DNA from: Canna indica | Taxonomy: Eukaryota > Streptophyta > Magnoliopsida > Zingiberales > Cannaceae | Direction of reading: 5' to 3' | NCBI GenBank assembly: GCA_034359265.1 | Contig: CP136891.1 | Location: 51,080,001-51,144,000 of the forward strand | Length of the DNA stretch: 64,000 nt | Part shown: positions 1 through 12,293 of the stretch, one piece after another | How the letters are laid out: every line of letters starts with the position of its first letter | How positions within the stretch are numbered: position 1 is the first letter of the stretch | Made by a program: the position numbers and the translations under genes | Notes under the pieces: generated by a model | The model's input: the letters and a program-made list of their open reading frames with translations, nothing else | Told to the model about the DNA's origin: nothing | Database searches by the model: none

Positions 1-1156
1 CCGATTGCATGTGTCGCTTAGTTGGTGTTTGTTTAAGGAAGATGGGGAAATTCTTGAGGGTTGGGCATGTGAGTGATCCACTTATGATTTCAAACCATGG
101 ATTTATTTATTTATTAATTCCAATCGTGGATTTCAAAAACAGAGTGAATACTGCTTATGATAAGAATTCAAAAACATTATTGTCATTGAGCTACAATTTT
201 TGAAAGATTTTTCGTTCATATTTTTTTTATTAATTATCAAATCCATGTCTACAATCTGAAACTTCCTTGGTCAAAAGGTCTATGAAAAACAATTTAGTTG
301 ACTTCAAAATAATTAGGGGAAGGTAGATTTCATATCATGACAGTTTCAGACTACAATAATATTCCCTGCAATAAATTTCAATATGGCAAGTGAGATTGTC
401 ACAAGAGTGTTATAGTACACTGATAGCATTCATTATAGGAAGCCTGCAATTTTTATTAGTCTCATTGCTTTGGTTTTTGGTGAGCTAGTTTATATTTCAT
501 AACCTACCATCGTGTATAGTGGAGGTGCAAATAGGAGTTATAACCTTGGTTCTTAAGTTTAAAGTAATGGTTACTGTTCATACATCTTGGATGGTGCAAG
601 AGGAGATTGATTTCTCATTAGGTCATAATTGTTGAGCACAGGTATTCTCAAGTCCTAGTCCCAATCAAACTTATTTTTGGTGAAACAAATTAATTAATCA
701 TAGATCTATATTATCTGCTTATTTGCATCTAAAGTATAGAAATATGCTTTTGGTCTGATTGTGGTATTAAATAAGTGGTAATTGTGATTCTAAGTTACAC
801 CATGTTGATACAAGCCAATGAGCTTTGCTTTTCAAATGTTGCTTTTTAGTCATTATAGATGCAAACATACATGAATTGGCAGAAAATATTCATGTGACAA
901 TTACCTTAAGTCATTGTGTTTGTTGTTGTCATTGATGACGATGACAACGATTATGATGATACTACTTATATTATGTTAAGGCTAGACAGATGATTTGCTG
1001 ATGGTCATGTCATAGCTTTCTCAACTATGATAAATGATCATATCACTCGAGATTCTTTGTTATTCTACTTATACAGCATGCAGGTTGTGAACTTGTGATG
1101 CTGATATTTAGTCCCCAATGTTGTGTTGGAGTTGTGTGAGAAATATTGATTCAATT
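1..1156. other. AT-rich DNA without recognisable gene
   Basis: No coding stretch with recognisable motifs, no LTR termini and no terminal inverted repeats were seen here. The short open frame at 9-203 has no family signature. The sequence immediately precedes the decayed kinase copy and may be intronic or flanking DNA of that copy, but nothing seen proves this. Confidence 0.5.
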
Positions 1157-1862
1157 ATGTCTCCAAGTAGAACATCTGATGGAGATATGGAAATTTTAGG
1201 TAGCACAACTACTAGACGTGAGACATCTGATTGTGTTGGGGCATTGGTCCAAAATTTAAAGCGCCTCTCCCAAGAAAAAAGGTAATTTGGTGGCCGAACT
1301 AGATGAAGTACTTCACCCCAACCTCACCTTTTTGTTAATCCTAGCTGGCCAATGACTAGATCAAAGTCAAGGACATGCAAAATTTGGACTGACCTAACTA
1401 GAACAATGATTCTAGGTGTTTAAGACAACCACCTCATTATATGATAAGGAAGATATCTCATCAACAGTCTGATCCTAGACCGTATGGGAATATGAACCAA
1501 GATGGGATACAGGACCAAAGTGGGATGCTGAGCCCAACTGGGATCTTGAAAATCCTATTGAATTGCATGGGCCAAGCAACGACATTGAACTAGGATCTAA
1601 GAAGGAACATATTTCAAGCTGGGAGGATAAGTGGGTTGTCATAAAGGGCAAGTTTCTTAATGTGTTAGTGTGCAACCATTCATGCAAAACTGTCCAGAGA
1701 TTGAGTTCTCAGGTTGTGGCTCCAAATGCTATACGTGATGATAAAAGTTTGAATTTGTTGTTAGTTGGTGGAAGCGAAAGAGTGTGGTTGTTATTATTTC
1801 TTATTGCTTTGAGTTTGATAGGCATATTTATATCTCTGCCTTATGTGGACTATGTCGTCAAT
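1157..1862 (+). pseudogene. LCBK1: Decayed fragment of a sphingoid long-chain-base kinase (LCBK1-like)
   Basis: A partial copy of a plant LCB kinase, an enzyme that phosphorylates sphingoid bases. The best block (from about 1610, frame of 1563) reads KWVVIKGKFLNVLVCNHSC, then TVQRLSSQVVAPNA, a DD-containing segment, LLLVGGSERV, and near 1840 SLPYVDYV. This resembles the C-terminal half of the lipid-kinase fold in plant LCBK1-type proteins. Just upstream the same frame holds W-D repeats (PRWDTGPKWDAEPNWD, about 1497-1545), and further up YDKEDISST is followed by in-frame TGA and TAG. A Ser-rich block starting MSPSRTSDGDMEILGS (1157) lies in another frame, and NPSWPMTRSKSRT (about 1340-1380) in a third. 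The N-terminal catalytic region is absent and the frame is lost after about 1862. Stops and frameshifts make it a pseudogene. Identification is by recall of the family, not by a search. Confidence 0.55.
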
Positions 1863-3082
1863 GCATGCAAGCCTATTGAGTTTTTCTCTCTGATTCTGTT
1901 TTTGTTTCAGAGTGTCTTAAATTATATTTTTAACACTTAAATTTGAGTTTGAGCTGGCTTGGGATAGTAGAGTATATGGCCGAGAGCTTAATTAGGGATG
2001 TGGAAGGGTTGGGGGTACCCATGTGTGCACTCGAGGTCATTTAGTGCTGTTAATATGTGTTAGCTTTATAGCGATAAATAAATGTATGGTTGACTTTCAT
2101 GGCATGACCGATAGGGATGGATGTGTTCATTCTCTTGACATATATGTTTCTATCTTAACTTTGATTCTCTTTTTATCAATAGTATGCTTGGTTTAATTAA
2201 TGCAGAAATATGTGAAATTGTTCACCTTCATTAGCTATATTTAAATCTATAGATAGCTACTGCAGTAGCATGTTTCCTTTTATTAGAAACATTAATTAAA
2301 TCCCTAAGCTTCATGTGCTTAGACTAGCATATGAAGTATTGATTAGTACGTAGTTACTCAATTGACTATGGTATTGTCTCAATCTGCATATGAAGAGTAC
2401 TGGATGTATGTAGAATTAGTTTGTTAAAGTGGAGATGGTTCTGTAATTCATTCCTAATTAAGTCGTAGGTGTACTTACAAAAGTGTACATTGAGTTAAGT
2501 GATAACTATTGGTATATTCTCAGCAGTTGGGTTGCAAATGAAGGAAAGAATGCTGATCTTCCTAATTGATGCATGATTAAACATTCAAAAAAACAAAAAA
2601 AACTTATGTTTAGCCATGATTTATTTGGTTAAGTTAAAGAAAGAAAGAAAAGAAAGAAAGAAAGAGTTTTCTTTGTTACGTGGACCTTTGATTGATGAGA
2701 TATTGAATAAGATGATCAATGATATGACTGATACACATTTATATACTATATATAAGCTTGAGGCTATGACTTGTAAATGATTAAAATTACATTTAAAGTA
2801 TATGATAGTTCATGAATGGGTTTGGTGGTACTACTGTTTGAATGTTCAGAGTGAAGAATGAGAAGTGTTTTGTGTCATATCATGTATGAGGTAACTAAGC
2901 TATATATATATATATATCCTAGCGCTAGATTCTGATGGATTTGGGGGTAATGCTGAAGGTATATATTTAGGAATAGAAGGAAGTGCAATTAGTGCTCTAA
3001 GTTATCATGTTTTCTTTACTATCAGTGAGAGTGTAAATGGAGGATTGAAATCTAGAAATTTAATAGTGTAATATATACACTT
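1863..3082. other. AT-rich DNA with microsatellites
   Basis: No gene seen. It holds a GAAA/AAAG microsatellite at 2637-2666 and a short TA dinucleotide run at 2901-2917. The sequence probably continues the flank of the kinase pseudogene up to the start of the gypsy remnant. Confidence 0.5.
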
Positions 3083-3350
3083 TTGAGCCATGAGATAGTG
3101 GAGGGCAGGCGTGTACACTTAATCCGTTGCGATTATGCTTTGGTAAGCCTGTGGTTATATAGTACAAGAACCATGGGTGAAATGGGGACAAGGAGTATGT
3201 CCAAGGGATTTAGAAATAGAATCGTGGTGCCAAGTGAGGCAGAGATTAGGTGTCGCGCAAAAATGCTAATTCTCGTTCGAGTTCAGTGGTATGATGAATT
3301 TATAGCTTACCCTAAAATTCGAGGACGAATTTTCTTTAAGGGGGGAAGAT
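3083..3350 (+). pseudogene. 3' end of a Ty3/gypsy polyprotein plus polypurine tract
   Basis: About 100 codons of decayed sequence lead into an LTR. A chromodomain-like remnant (KMLILVRVQWYD) lies at about 3260-3295. The frame just after it reads KFEDEFSLRGEDC (about 3314-3352), the characteristic C-terminus of chromovirus (Tekay/Del-type) polyproteins. The last 12 bases before the LTR, AAGGGGGGAAGA, form the polypurine tract that primes plus-strand DNA synthesis. Everything upstream (Gag, protease, RT, most of integrase) is missing, so this is a 5'-truncated element. Confidence 0.7.
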
Positions 3351-5681
3351 TGTTATACCCGCGATTTTTTCTAAATTTTATTAAATTATTTCAGCGGAAA
3401 AAAATGGATACGCATCGGATTGGGCCGGGAGAAAATGCCGGATGTTGTGAATTAAGGTGAGGTTATTGTGCATGCGTAGTATTTTATTTTATGTTTTGGG
3501 TATTAGTCGAGTCAAGTCGAGTCTGACGGCTCGATCGGAATCCAATTTGCACGAGTTAAGTGGAAACCGGGGTTGGGTTAAGTTAGGGGTAGAAGCGTAA
3601 AAAAGAAAAAAAAGAAAAAGAAAAAGAGAGAGAGGAGTTATTGGATCGTGCGGCTGCTAGGGCCGCACGCATCCAAGAACTCGACTGGGCGATAGGGAGG
3701 CGATGAGTGAGGAGGCGGGGGTGGTTGCCATCGGATCTGTTGCCAACACCAGTGATCGTCGGCGCAAGGATCGTAAAGAGAGTCTTCTACCTTGCTTTCC
3801 CTTGCCGGTGAGTGGTGAAATCTCTGCCAAGACTCCTAGTTTCTCCTTTCATTTTGTCGATCCACATCTTGAAGGAACCTGAAATTTTCCTTGACGATTT
3901 TGATTCCTACTTCAAATTGAGTTTGATGGTGGTTTAGTATATTCATTCCTATATTAAATTTGGGATTCTTTGTATATATTACCAAGCATTGGAAATTTTG
4001 ATTTTTTTTTTCTCTTCACAGTGAGCGCCTACTGTCCATTAGGTGTCGTGTGGTTTAGATATGTTTTTTTTTTTTTTAGTTGTGTGAATAGCATCCTTGG
4101 TAATTGATTAATCTTGAACAATGGGTATATGAGGTGCATCAGTAAGTGGAAATCTGAGAAGTTTTGAAGTGCTATATGTTCTTCTTGTGGCTACAATTTG
4201 AAGTGCTATAAGTCCTTAGTAGTTAATCTATGTTTGATTTTCCTTGTAGCCGCATGATGGAGATGGAAATTTACTGTGTTGATTTCTTCTTGTGGCTGCA
4301 CAGTATAGGTGAATGGCAAGTGAAGGATGAAATCAGTAAGGTGTTGATTTAAATAGACTGTAACAATGGGGAATGAGAATTGATGTGGATGAAAATACAA
4401 GGGGGTGGGCGGCAGCCAAAGTATATTATCTTTTATCATCTTTATGTTATCTTGAGGATTAGCACAATTTATTCATGTTATATTTTTGAACTAGCACAAT
4501 TCATTTATGTTATCTTTTGGATTGGCAAATACTGTTGGTGTAGTGGTGTACAATGGTGTGTTGTATTGACAAAAAAAAAAAAAATTAAATTAAATTATGC
4601 CTTAAGCTCTATCGTACCTATACAGTTTAGCAATTAAACATACTATTGATGATTTAGAATGTCATGCAATTACTTACAAAATTTAGATATTTCATTTAGT
4701 TTAGAAATCCTTAAACTACGCTTTGGTAGAGAACATGTACTTGGAACCATAGAGTGTAGTAATACTGGTTTACATTAAATGCTTATGGTGTTGATGCATT
4801 TATTTTCTTATTGTACATGTTTGTGTATGTGGATGAGATGGGGGTTTGGTTGGGCTGATCAGCAGAGGAGGTGTGGACCGGGAAGCTCGTCAGCGAGCCA
4901 CACTGACGACCGACCCGAAGTGGCACTGGTTGGAGGGTTTTTCCAACCATTCGGGGTTACTGAGGCTAGAGGATCTGCCTAGCTCAGGAATCATGGGCGG
5001 GAAGCTCACTAGGCATGTCTTAGTGATTGATTCGTATTGTTTGGAAATATACTTGTGTGAATATGTGGTTTCTTTTCTGTATGAGTTATATATGGACTGC
5101 TTTAGATTACATAGATAAAAGATTTAATTCGGGACTTAAGTAATTATTCATTGTATCGTGAAATTAACTATTATGTGATTATTATGCTTTCCATATAACT
5201 ATTAACTGTGAACTGTGGTAGGCTCAGGGCCGAGCCACTAACTAAGTCCAATATGGACTTACCTTTTTATTTGTTATTTTTTTAGCACCAGGTCAGTACC
5301 TGTAGTAACACTGGAGTGTCTGAGTAGCGCAGCTGGGAGCGACAGGTTCAGGGCTGACCTCGTGACAAGTCAAAGTTAGAGTTAGGGTAGTAGTCAGGTT
5401 TAAAGAGAGTCCTGTATCGAGACTTATTGCTCTTTATTTCATTTATGTTTCTTTATTTCATTTATTGTTTCAAATATTCTTTAAAGTTTGTTTCGGTTGA
5501 ACATTCATGTTTTCGCGTTTATTTAACAAATGATGAAATTGTTTTGTTTATAACCTTTTGTTAGTGGTTGGAGTTGAAATAAAAAGTTTGGTTTATCTCT
5601 GTGGTTTGTGATTTGAGTTAGGCTTCGGGGTATGCTTTAATACCCTGGTCGGTCACACTATTGTGGAATTGGGGTGTGACA
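3351..5681 (+). mobile_element. 3' LTR of a Ty3/gypsy (chromovirus-like) element
   Basis: The 2.33-kb segment begins TGTTATACCC directly after a polypurine tract and ends GGGGTGTGACA, so it has TG...CA termini. Its end (GGTCGGTCACACTATTGTGG and on) is related to the ends of the three other long gypsy LTRs in this window (24071, 33981, 39482). It contains an AG-rich run near 3600-3640 and homopolymer A/T runs. On the right it abuts the middle of an integrase gene at 5682. No TSD can be tested because the left part of the element is gone. Confidence 0.75.
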
Positions 5682-6510
5682 CTTATCACGGTACCCAGTG
5701 ATGATCATATCAGATCGAGGTACCCAGTTCACAGCTCAGTTTTGGCAGTCCTTCCAAGAAGCCTTGGGCACTCAAGTGCATTTCAGCACGACTTTCCATC
5801 CGCAGACAGACAGACAGTCTGAGAGAACCATCCAAACTTTGGAAGATATGCTAAGGGCCTGCGTTTTGGTCCTAGCAGCGGTTGGGAGAAACACATGCTG
5901 TTGATTGAGTTCGCGTACAACAATAGCTATCATAATAGCATTGGCATGGCTCCCTTCGAGGCATTATATGGGCGGCGGTGTAGGTCGCCTGTGGGCTGGT
6001 TTGAGACCGGAGAGACTCTCATGGTAGGTCCTGACTTGATTGAAGAAGCAGTGATAAAGGTACAACTGATAAAGGAAAGGCTGTTGGCGGCTCAAAGTCT
6101 CCAGAATATGTATGCCGATAAGAAAGCCAGAGAGTTGGAGTTCGCTGAGGGCGACTTGGTGTTCCTAAAGGTTTCCCCCATGAAAGGGGTAGTCTGGTTT
6201 GGGAAGAAGGGAAAGTTGAGCCCTAGGTTCATTGGGTCTTTCCCTATTCTCAAGCGGAGAGGCGCGGTAGCTTATGAGCTGGCTTTGCATCCTAGCGTGA
6301 GCAGAGTCCACCCAGTTTTCCATGTGTCAATGCTTCGAAGATATGTAAGGGATGAGTCCCATGTGATCGAGCCGACTGCGGTTGAGGTGGACACAACGGT
6401 CCCGTATGAGGAGAGGCCAGTGGAGATACTTGACCGACAGATCACGAAGTTGAGATTCAAGGAAATTCCCTTGGTAAAAGTTAGGTGGGACCATCACACC
6501 GGGCAGGAAG
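5682..6510 (+). pseudogene. Ty3/gypsy integrase core and chromodomain fragment
   Basis: This is the C-terminal part of a chromovirus integrase, which inserts retroelement cDNA into nuclear [15 protein letters not shown] (from about 5707) carries the second catalytic Asp. [20 protein letters not shown] (to about 5850) carries the catalytic Glu. The first Asp lies upstream of the LTR junction and is absent. A frameshift near 5865-5880 moves the frame to FAYNNSYHNSIGMAPFEALY. After that come a GKLSPRF box, HPVFHVSMLRRY, and a chromodomain start (EILDRQITKLRFKEIPLVKV) ending in RWDHHTGQE. The next codons come from the inserted TGTTGG-LTR at 6511. It is thus broken on both sides by retroelements. 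Confidence 0.85.
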
Positions 6511-8277
6511 TGTTGGCGAAATGGCGACACTAGAGGGGGGTGAATAGTGTGTTTACTAAATTGATTAGTCTAAATCCCAATTTTAAACGTTTCTTTAATT
6601 CGATTAGGCAAGATGCAATTGTGCGATTGAATGCGGAAGCGATTAATAATCAAGCGAATAAAACAAGCAATTAAAAGCAATGCAAACACAGAATTTATAG
6701 TAGTTCGGCCCCAATGCCTACTCCACTACCTAAGCACCCCGCTTAGGATTTCCAAACTAGTTTTACTAGATTAATTACTGTTTCCCTTACATAGAGGACT
6801 TTGCACCGGAAAGTCTCACTCTCGACCTAAGGTACTTCCACACCCGGAAGTCTCCGCCTTCTTGTCGAGAGCACTTTTCCCACCTCAACCCTAAGGGACA
6901 ACTAAATTAATCCTAGTAAACACTCAGTTTACACAAGTGGCTATACTCCTTTTCACCAAGGATACTACTTCTCACACACAAGACCAAACACCCTTGGTCT
7001 TCACACACAAATCCAAAAACAATTAAAATAAACAGTTAAAATTACAAGGGTAAAGAGCTTGAAGTAAAACAATATTATCTACTCTTTTCCAAGCCTTTGA
7101 AACCTCCAACTCGTAGAGTGGTGGAGCTCGAGTCAAATTCCGAGTTGAGGAGCAGAGTGTGCGTAGGAAGAAGAACTCGCGAAATTAGCAGAGCGCGCGT
7201 TAAATCTTTTTGGAACGCTTCAAATCTTCCTCTTAGAATGCTCAATGAAAGCTGTAGAAAATGAGGAAAGTATCAAATGAATCATACCTGAATGTATTTA
7301 TACCCAGTTGAAGAAACTGTTGTTCAACAAGTAGAAAACTATCCGTTACAGACCGCCGGTTGAAGTGTCGGTCGAAGCGCTGGTCGAAGCATCGGTTGAT
7401 CGATCATTCGACCGCTGAAACTTTCCCTGTGGTTGGTCGACCGCCCAAATGCCAGATCGCGATCCGCGATCTTCGGTCGACCCGTTGGTCGATCGATGCG
7501 ATCTGCGTCTTCGGGAATCCGTAGGTCGGTCGACAGCCAGCCTCGACCTATTTCTGCCGCCATTCAGTCAACCGATCGGTCGACCAAAATTGGTCTGGAC
7601 TGGGCAGACTGGGTCTTTGCTTGGGTTTTCTGCTTCCGTTTTCACCACTACATCTACTTATACAACATTTATTAATTTCAAGTTAAATAACTTTATAACA
7701 CGATAACTTTAAAACATAAATATTATATAAGGATTATACCCCATTTGAGTTCAATAAAAATATCTTAAAAATCAAAATCTAGTTCTTGGGATCTTGTATA
7801 AAACGAAATTTTTCTAATTTTCTGGGTCAAGTATGGGTATGCTAGAGGCTTCCAAAAATTTCTTAAAAATACCTCGTTATCTAGTTTTGACCCAAGGAAC
7901 AATTACCGTCATTTTTTATCTCAAGAAACTATCTAAGTCATATAGCTCTCCAAGGAGCTCCCTAGTCTTAGTGAATTTCAGGGCGATCCCAGAATTTCAT
8001 GGTTTGGGGATCGGGATAGGTTTTTGGGTTCTTATGCATTATGATGAGGAATTACAACATATCTAGACACCCTAGACCTAAACTCTAACCTCCCGAAGAA
8101 TCCGAGCGCGTCGACCAACGTCCTTCTGATTTCTCCGATTTTTCCAATCGCGGACGTCGCGCGCTAACCGATATGGAACCTGAAAATAATTCTTCATGAA
8201 ATCATTAGTTCCATGTTTGTTATAATCTAAACCATCAAAACCGAGATTAAGGCTAAGGTTGAAACCTAAAGCCAACA
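6511..8277 (-). mobile_element. TGTTGG-family LTR (3' LTR of a minus-strand element)
   Basis: On the plus strand it runs from TGTTGGCGAAATGG to AAAGCCAACA, i.e. TGTTGG...CCAACA termini. The element reads on the minus strand, because a polypurine tract lies at 8278-8291. The block at 6511-6560 (GAAATGG, ACACTAGAGGGGGGTGAATAG) recurs, in one orientation or the other, at the ends of the other family copies. A TATA box (minus, TATAAATA) is at about 7294-7306. Many GGTCGACC/GATCGATC-like palindromes lie just upstream of it (7350-7590). It interrupts the gypsy integrase at codon level. Confidence 0.85.
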
Positions 8278-8291
8278 ATCTCCCCCTTTTT
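8278..8291 (-). promoter_or_regulatory. Polypurine tract of the TGTTGG-family element
   Basis: On the minus strand AAAAAGGGGGAGAT directly precedes TGTTGG. This is the plus-strand primer position of Ty1/copia-type elements, and it shows that 6511-8277 is the 3' LTR and that the internal region extends to the right. Confidence 0.8.
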
Positions 8292-10503
8292 GATGATGAC
8301 AAACATCCATAAGAAAATATATCATTAAAGCATATAGGATATCAACTAAGGGATTTCTCCCCCTATCAACATGCATATCTATAAGAATAAACTCCCCCTA
8401 TCTATATGCATGGATTTCATATATTTTCCTCTCCCTTTTTCTTATAATTTACTCCATGGTTTCCTTCCCCTTTTGACCTATATTTTCTCTATGGTTTTCT
8501 ACATAATTCTCTCCCCCTTTTGACTTATACATTTCTCCCCCTTTTGACATCAATCAAAAAGGGCAAGAAAGGCTATCTACCCAAAGGGATGAAATACAAT
8601 TAATACATGAGGTTGAAACTCTAAGGAGTATTTTTCATGAAACATGAAACCCTAAACCAAAGGGATGGAAAAACAAATATATAACATGATACCAACTTAA
8701 ATCATACATGATATCAAGGAGTGATAGATACAATTCAAGCCTAAATTATGTATGCACTCAAGTCTGATACCAATGTTGTAGTTTATCCTTTTTTATGCCA
8801 TTTTTATATTTCATTCAAACTTTCAAAATATCAAGATATAGACTTTTCAATCATGTATATCAAGTTTGAAGTGAAACTAATGTCAATTGATCAAAATTTT
8901 ACCTTAGCATAATTTCATTAAAAAATAAGCATGAAAATATGAAATTGCTAAGAATAAATTTTAATCTTTACTCATGATTTTTCAAATTTAAACACATGGA
9001 TACCTAACATGAGTAATTCTAAACATGTTTGTGAAGATTAAACCTAAAATGAAGTTTCTAAGTCAATTTGTTGACTTAGGTCAACTCTACTCAACTTTAG
9101 GTTTCCTAAGGTGAATTTATTTTTCATTTATCCATTTTCTCATGATTTTTTAATTTTAATCAAATGGATGTAAATTATGAGTGCACTCAAACATGTTTAT
9201 CAAGTTTCAATGTAAAATGAAGTCTCTAAGATGGATTTTTACCTAGAGCAAGTTTCATTCAAACAAGGTTTCATGAAATTGTCTAAGTATCAAAATTTTA
9301 TCTACTGATGAGATTTCAATCAATTATCTGGCAAAATCATTCATGAGCATAGAGAGATCATTTTATCAAGAAACTAGAGGTAATATGCAAAGATTTGCTT
9401 AAATGAAAACCATACCTCATTTCTTGAGAAATTCCTAACTTTCACTTTCTTAACTTGCAAGATGGTTTCATTAGTATCATAATGAAGTAATATACCAACT
9501 TAGCAAGCTAATATACTAAATAGCAAAGGTTTAATGCAAGGTTTCATTTTTAAAGTCTTAAACCATGCTAGATAGTAGAGATTCATTTTTAAATGAGAAA
9601 GTTTTTACCATGATATTAAAATGAATCTAAGGGATCAAAATGTGAACCATTTGAGGCATAAGGTCCCTAAGTATGACTAACTAGTTTGGACTTAAAAGGT
9701 ATGTCTCTAATAGAAGGTATCAACCTGGAGCAAGTTTCATTCAATGAAATTTTTCTAAGTACTAAAATTTTACCTACTCATGAAAAATCAAGGATTTTAC
9801 ATGCAATTCTAATCATGAGTATAGAGACATAGTTTAACCTTAAGCATTGAGGTATAACACTAAGGAATTGAATTATCAAATGTTATACCCTATTCATGAT
9901 AATTTGCCAAACTAATCTTTTTCTTCCTAATTAGCCTTCCTTTTAACCTTAGATTTAACTTGCATGAGGAAATTATTGATAACATCATGACATAATTATT
10001 TCAAGCAAGTTAATCATTCTAGATAGCAAAGTAAGCATTAACGATTTCATTCAAAATCCAACTTTGCTAAATAGTTTCAAATTCGTTTTAAAGATGAAAT
10101 CGAGTGATATCAAAATGAATTTAAGAGATCACAAATATAATATAAATGAAAATATGATCTCCAACCCTTCCTATTGGTTGAAAATCGAAAGGCCACAATG
10201 TACCTACGATTTAGAACCGCAAGGTCGCTTAGGCCCATTACAGGCCACCGGGGTCTCCGAAGAGTCCGGGAAATCAAAAATCAAAAACATTTTTGAAAGA
10301 ACTCTTTTATAAGAGTGGGAAAAATCAATCAATTTAAACATGTATCATAATCTTCAACTAAGATTAAACAATACAAGATAGAAGATGATACCGAAGTAGT
10401 TTTGATGCCAACTTTACCTAAGGCATCAATGTAGCTTGAAGTTGCAACCAATGGAGGATTCATCATTCAAGTCCATGGTCAACTCCAACATATCATCAAT
10501 CCT
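8292..10503 (-). other. Non-coding internal region of the TGTTGG-family element
   Basis: This is AT-rich sequence with no usable frame. It carries clusters of CCCCCTTTTGAC-type runs at 8380-8560 and loosely repeated phrases such as CTAAAATGAAGT and CATGAGTAATTC at 8990-9850. The first 600 bases are the reverse complement of the sequence preceding the LTR at 44295, so both belong to one family. A PBS-like TTGGTATCAGA (minus, about 8763-8773) is present but has no matching LTR end next to it. No RT or integrase was seen, which fits a large non-autonomous derivative. Confidence 0.6.
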
Positions 10504-10693
10504 TCACCCTTGTGTGGTAGCTCCCCCTACAATAGAAAATGAGATCTTTGGTACCCAAATAGTTTTGGGTCCTTGGGGGTTAGATGGCCTAGGAATCCAA
10601 AGTGTCTTAGCAACATTTGGATTTCTTTTGAATGCACAATCATGTATGGCATGACCATAGATACCACAACAAAAACAATGTTCATGAAACTCG
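10504..10693 (-). pseudogene. Copia-type Gag zinc-knuckle remnant
   Basis: On the minus strand the frame reads CFCCGIYGHAIHDC (a CX2C-X4-H-X4-C knuckle), then LWIPRPSNPQGPKTIWVPK, then a stop. This combination (knuckle plus 'NPQGPK-WVPK') is typical of the Gag-to-protease linker in plant Ty1/copia elements. It is the only coding trace of the minus-strand element whose 3' LTR is at 6511-8277. Everything upstream is replaced by the hAT-like sequence that begins near 10725. Confidence 0.7.
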
Positions 10694-10724
10694 TCGGTGT
10701 GAAGAAGAGAAGGAGAAAATATGT

Positions 10725-11265
10725 AGATTACCGATTTGGCGAGTGCCGATTTGGGGGGGGGGGGGTGACTTGGCGAGTGCCGATTTGGGGGTGAGTCACT
10801 GCCGAGTGTCGACTGGCCTGAGTGCCAACTGGCCGGAGTGTCGCGTTGCCGTCGCGTGGGTGGCTAGGTGGGAGAACCGGGGAGTCGCGTTCGCCCCGTC
10901 GCTCGCCTGTGTGTGTTAGGGCCGGCTGGTTGTCGAGTGTCGAGTACTCGAGTGAGAGACTGAGAGTATTAGTAACTGGGTCGGGCGAGTAACTGGGTAT
11001 CAGGTATTACATAGATTTAGGGATACATAGGTAATTAAGTAAATTGTTGGGGGTAAAATGGTCATTTTTTTATTTTTCAGTAAATTCGATTAAAATGAAT
11101 TTTTTACGATAAATTCAATGAACTGAACCAAAAACCGAAATCTCAGAAAAAATTAACCAAAAACTGAACCGAAATTAATTGGGTAAATTCGGTTTGATTA
11201 ATTCGTGTTCGGTTCGATCGATTTCGGTTCGATTTCGGTGAATCGGGAAATCCTGCTCACCCCTA
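10725..11265 (-). mobile_element. hAT-like element fragment
   Basis: On the minus strand it begins TAGGGGTGAGCA and continues with repeated CCGAA/CGAACCGAA-type subterminal motifs, the signature of one group of plant hAT elements. The other end is not clearly defined. Near it is a GC-rich tract with a 13-G run (10753-10765) and repeated GGCGAGTGCCGATTTGGG. The defined end cuts the copia RNase H frame right after ATEIQ (about 11270). The far side abuts an unrelated copia Gag remnant, so a deletion or a further rearrangement is likely. Confidence 0.6.
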
Positions 11266-12293
11266 CTTGTATTTCTGTAGCAATGTATTCCAATTGTAAC
11301 TCATTCATTTCAAACAACTTTCTAATGTAGTGAAATCGAATATCAATATGTTTAGTCCGAGTATGCATAATAGGATTCTTGGAGATGTTGATGGCACTTG
11401 TATTATCACAGTATAATATTATTTCATCCTGTTTGAAACCATGTCTACCGACATATTTCTCATCCATATTAACTGAGTACTGCAACTGCCTGCTGCCAAA
11501 TATTCAACCTCTACGGAAGAAAGAGATCAGATAGAATTCTGTTTCTTACTTAACCAAGCCACCAGATTTAAACCAATATAAAACATCCACCTGTAGTACT
11601 TTTTCTGTCATCAATATTTTCGGCCCAATCTGCAACTATAAATCGTACTAGACAAGGATTAGATTCAATAGAATACCAAAGACCAAATTCTAGAGTACAT
11701 TTAATTAACATATTTCAAAATCATTTTAACTGCTTGACGATGAGACTCCTTTGGATTAGCCTGATATCTGACACATAATCCCACACTGAAAATTAAATCA
11801 GGTATGTTTCTGTCAAATACAGTAGACTACAAATCATGCTTTTGTAAAGAGTAGGATCAACATTCTTGCCTTCTTCATCTTTGCTCAATTTTTCATGAGT
11901 TGAGATAGGAGTTCTAACTGGCTTAGAACTATCGATTCCAAATTTATGAATCAGATTTCTGGCATACTTACTTTGAGAGATGAACAACCCCTCTTTAGAT
12001 TGCTTTACTTAGAGACCGAGAAAATAGTTCATTTCTCCAACCATGCTCATCTCGAACTCTGATTTCATATCTTCCACAAATTGTTTTACACAAGATTCTG
12101 AAAGTTGAACCAAAAACAATATCATCAACATAAATTTGAGCAATTACCAGTTGAGACTCCTTTATTTTGATGAACATGGTCTGGTGTACACTCCCTCTTT
12201 TGTAACCTTTCAAAAGTAGGAACTGGGTGAGTCTTTCATACCATACTCTAGGTCTTGTTTAAGCCCATAAAGATCTTTCTTCAATCTGTATAC
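11266..12293 (-). pseudogene. Ty1/copia RT C-terminal part and RNase H (SIRE-like)
   Basis: RNase H: HGFKQDEIILYCDNTSAINI followed by HTRTKHIDIRFHYIRKLFE (11290-11480) contains the conserved YCDN and TKHI(D/E)IR blocks. RT: the active-site motif YVDDIVFGS lies at about 12108-12140, after GYKRGSVHQTMFI. Between them is MFISQSKYARNLIHKFGI...TPISTHEKLSKDE and the LYKSM-SLLYLTETY segment, which are typical of SIRE/Maximus-type copia. Several frameshifts and stops separate these pieces. The gene is cut at 11265 by the hAT-like end and at 12294 by a TGTTGG-LTR. Removing that LTR rejoins the RT frame. Confidence 0.85.

Noticed and set aside
8763..8773. TTGGTATCAGA on the minus strand as a second primer-binding site
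   Set aside because: No family LTR end lies next to it and a Gag start is not present downstream. It is a chance or relic match within the non-coding internal region.
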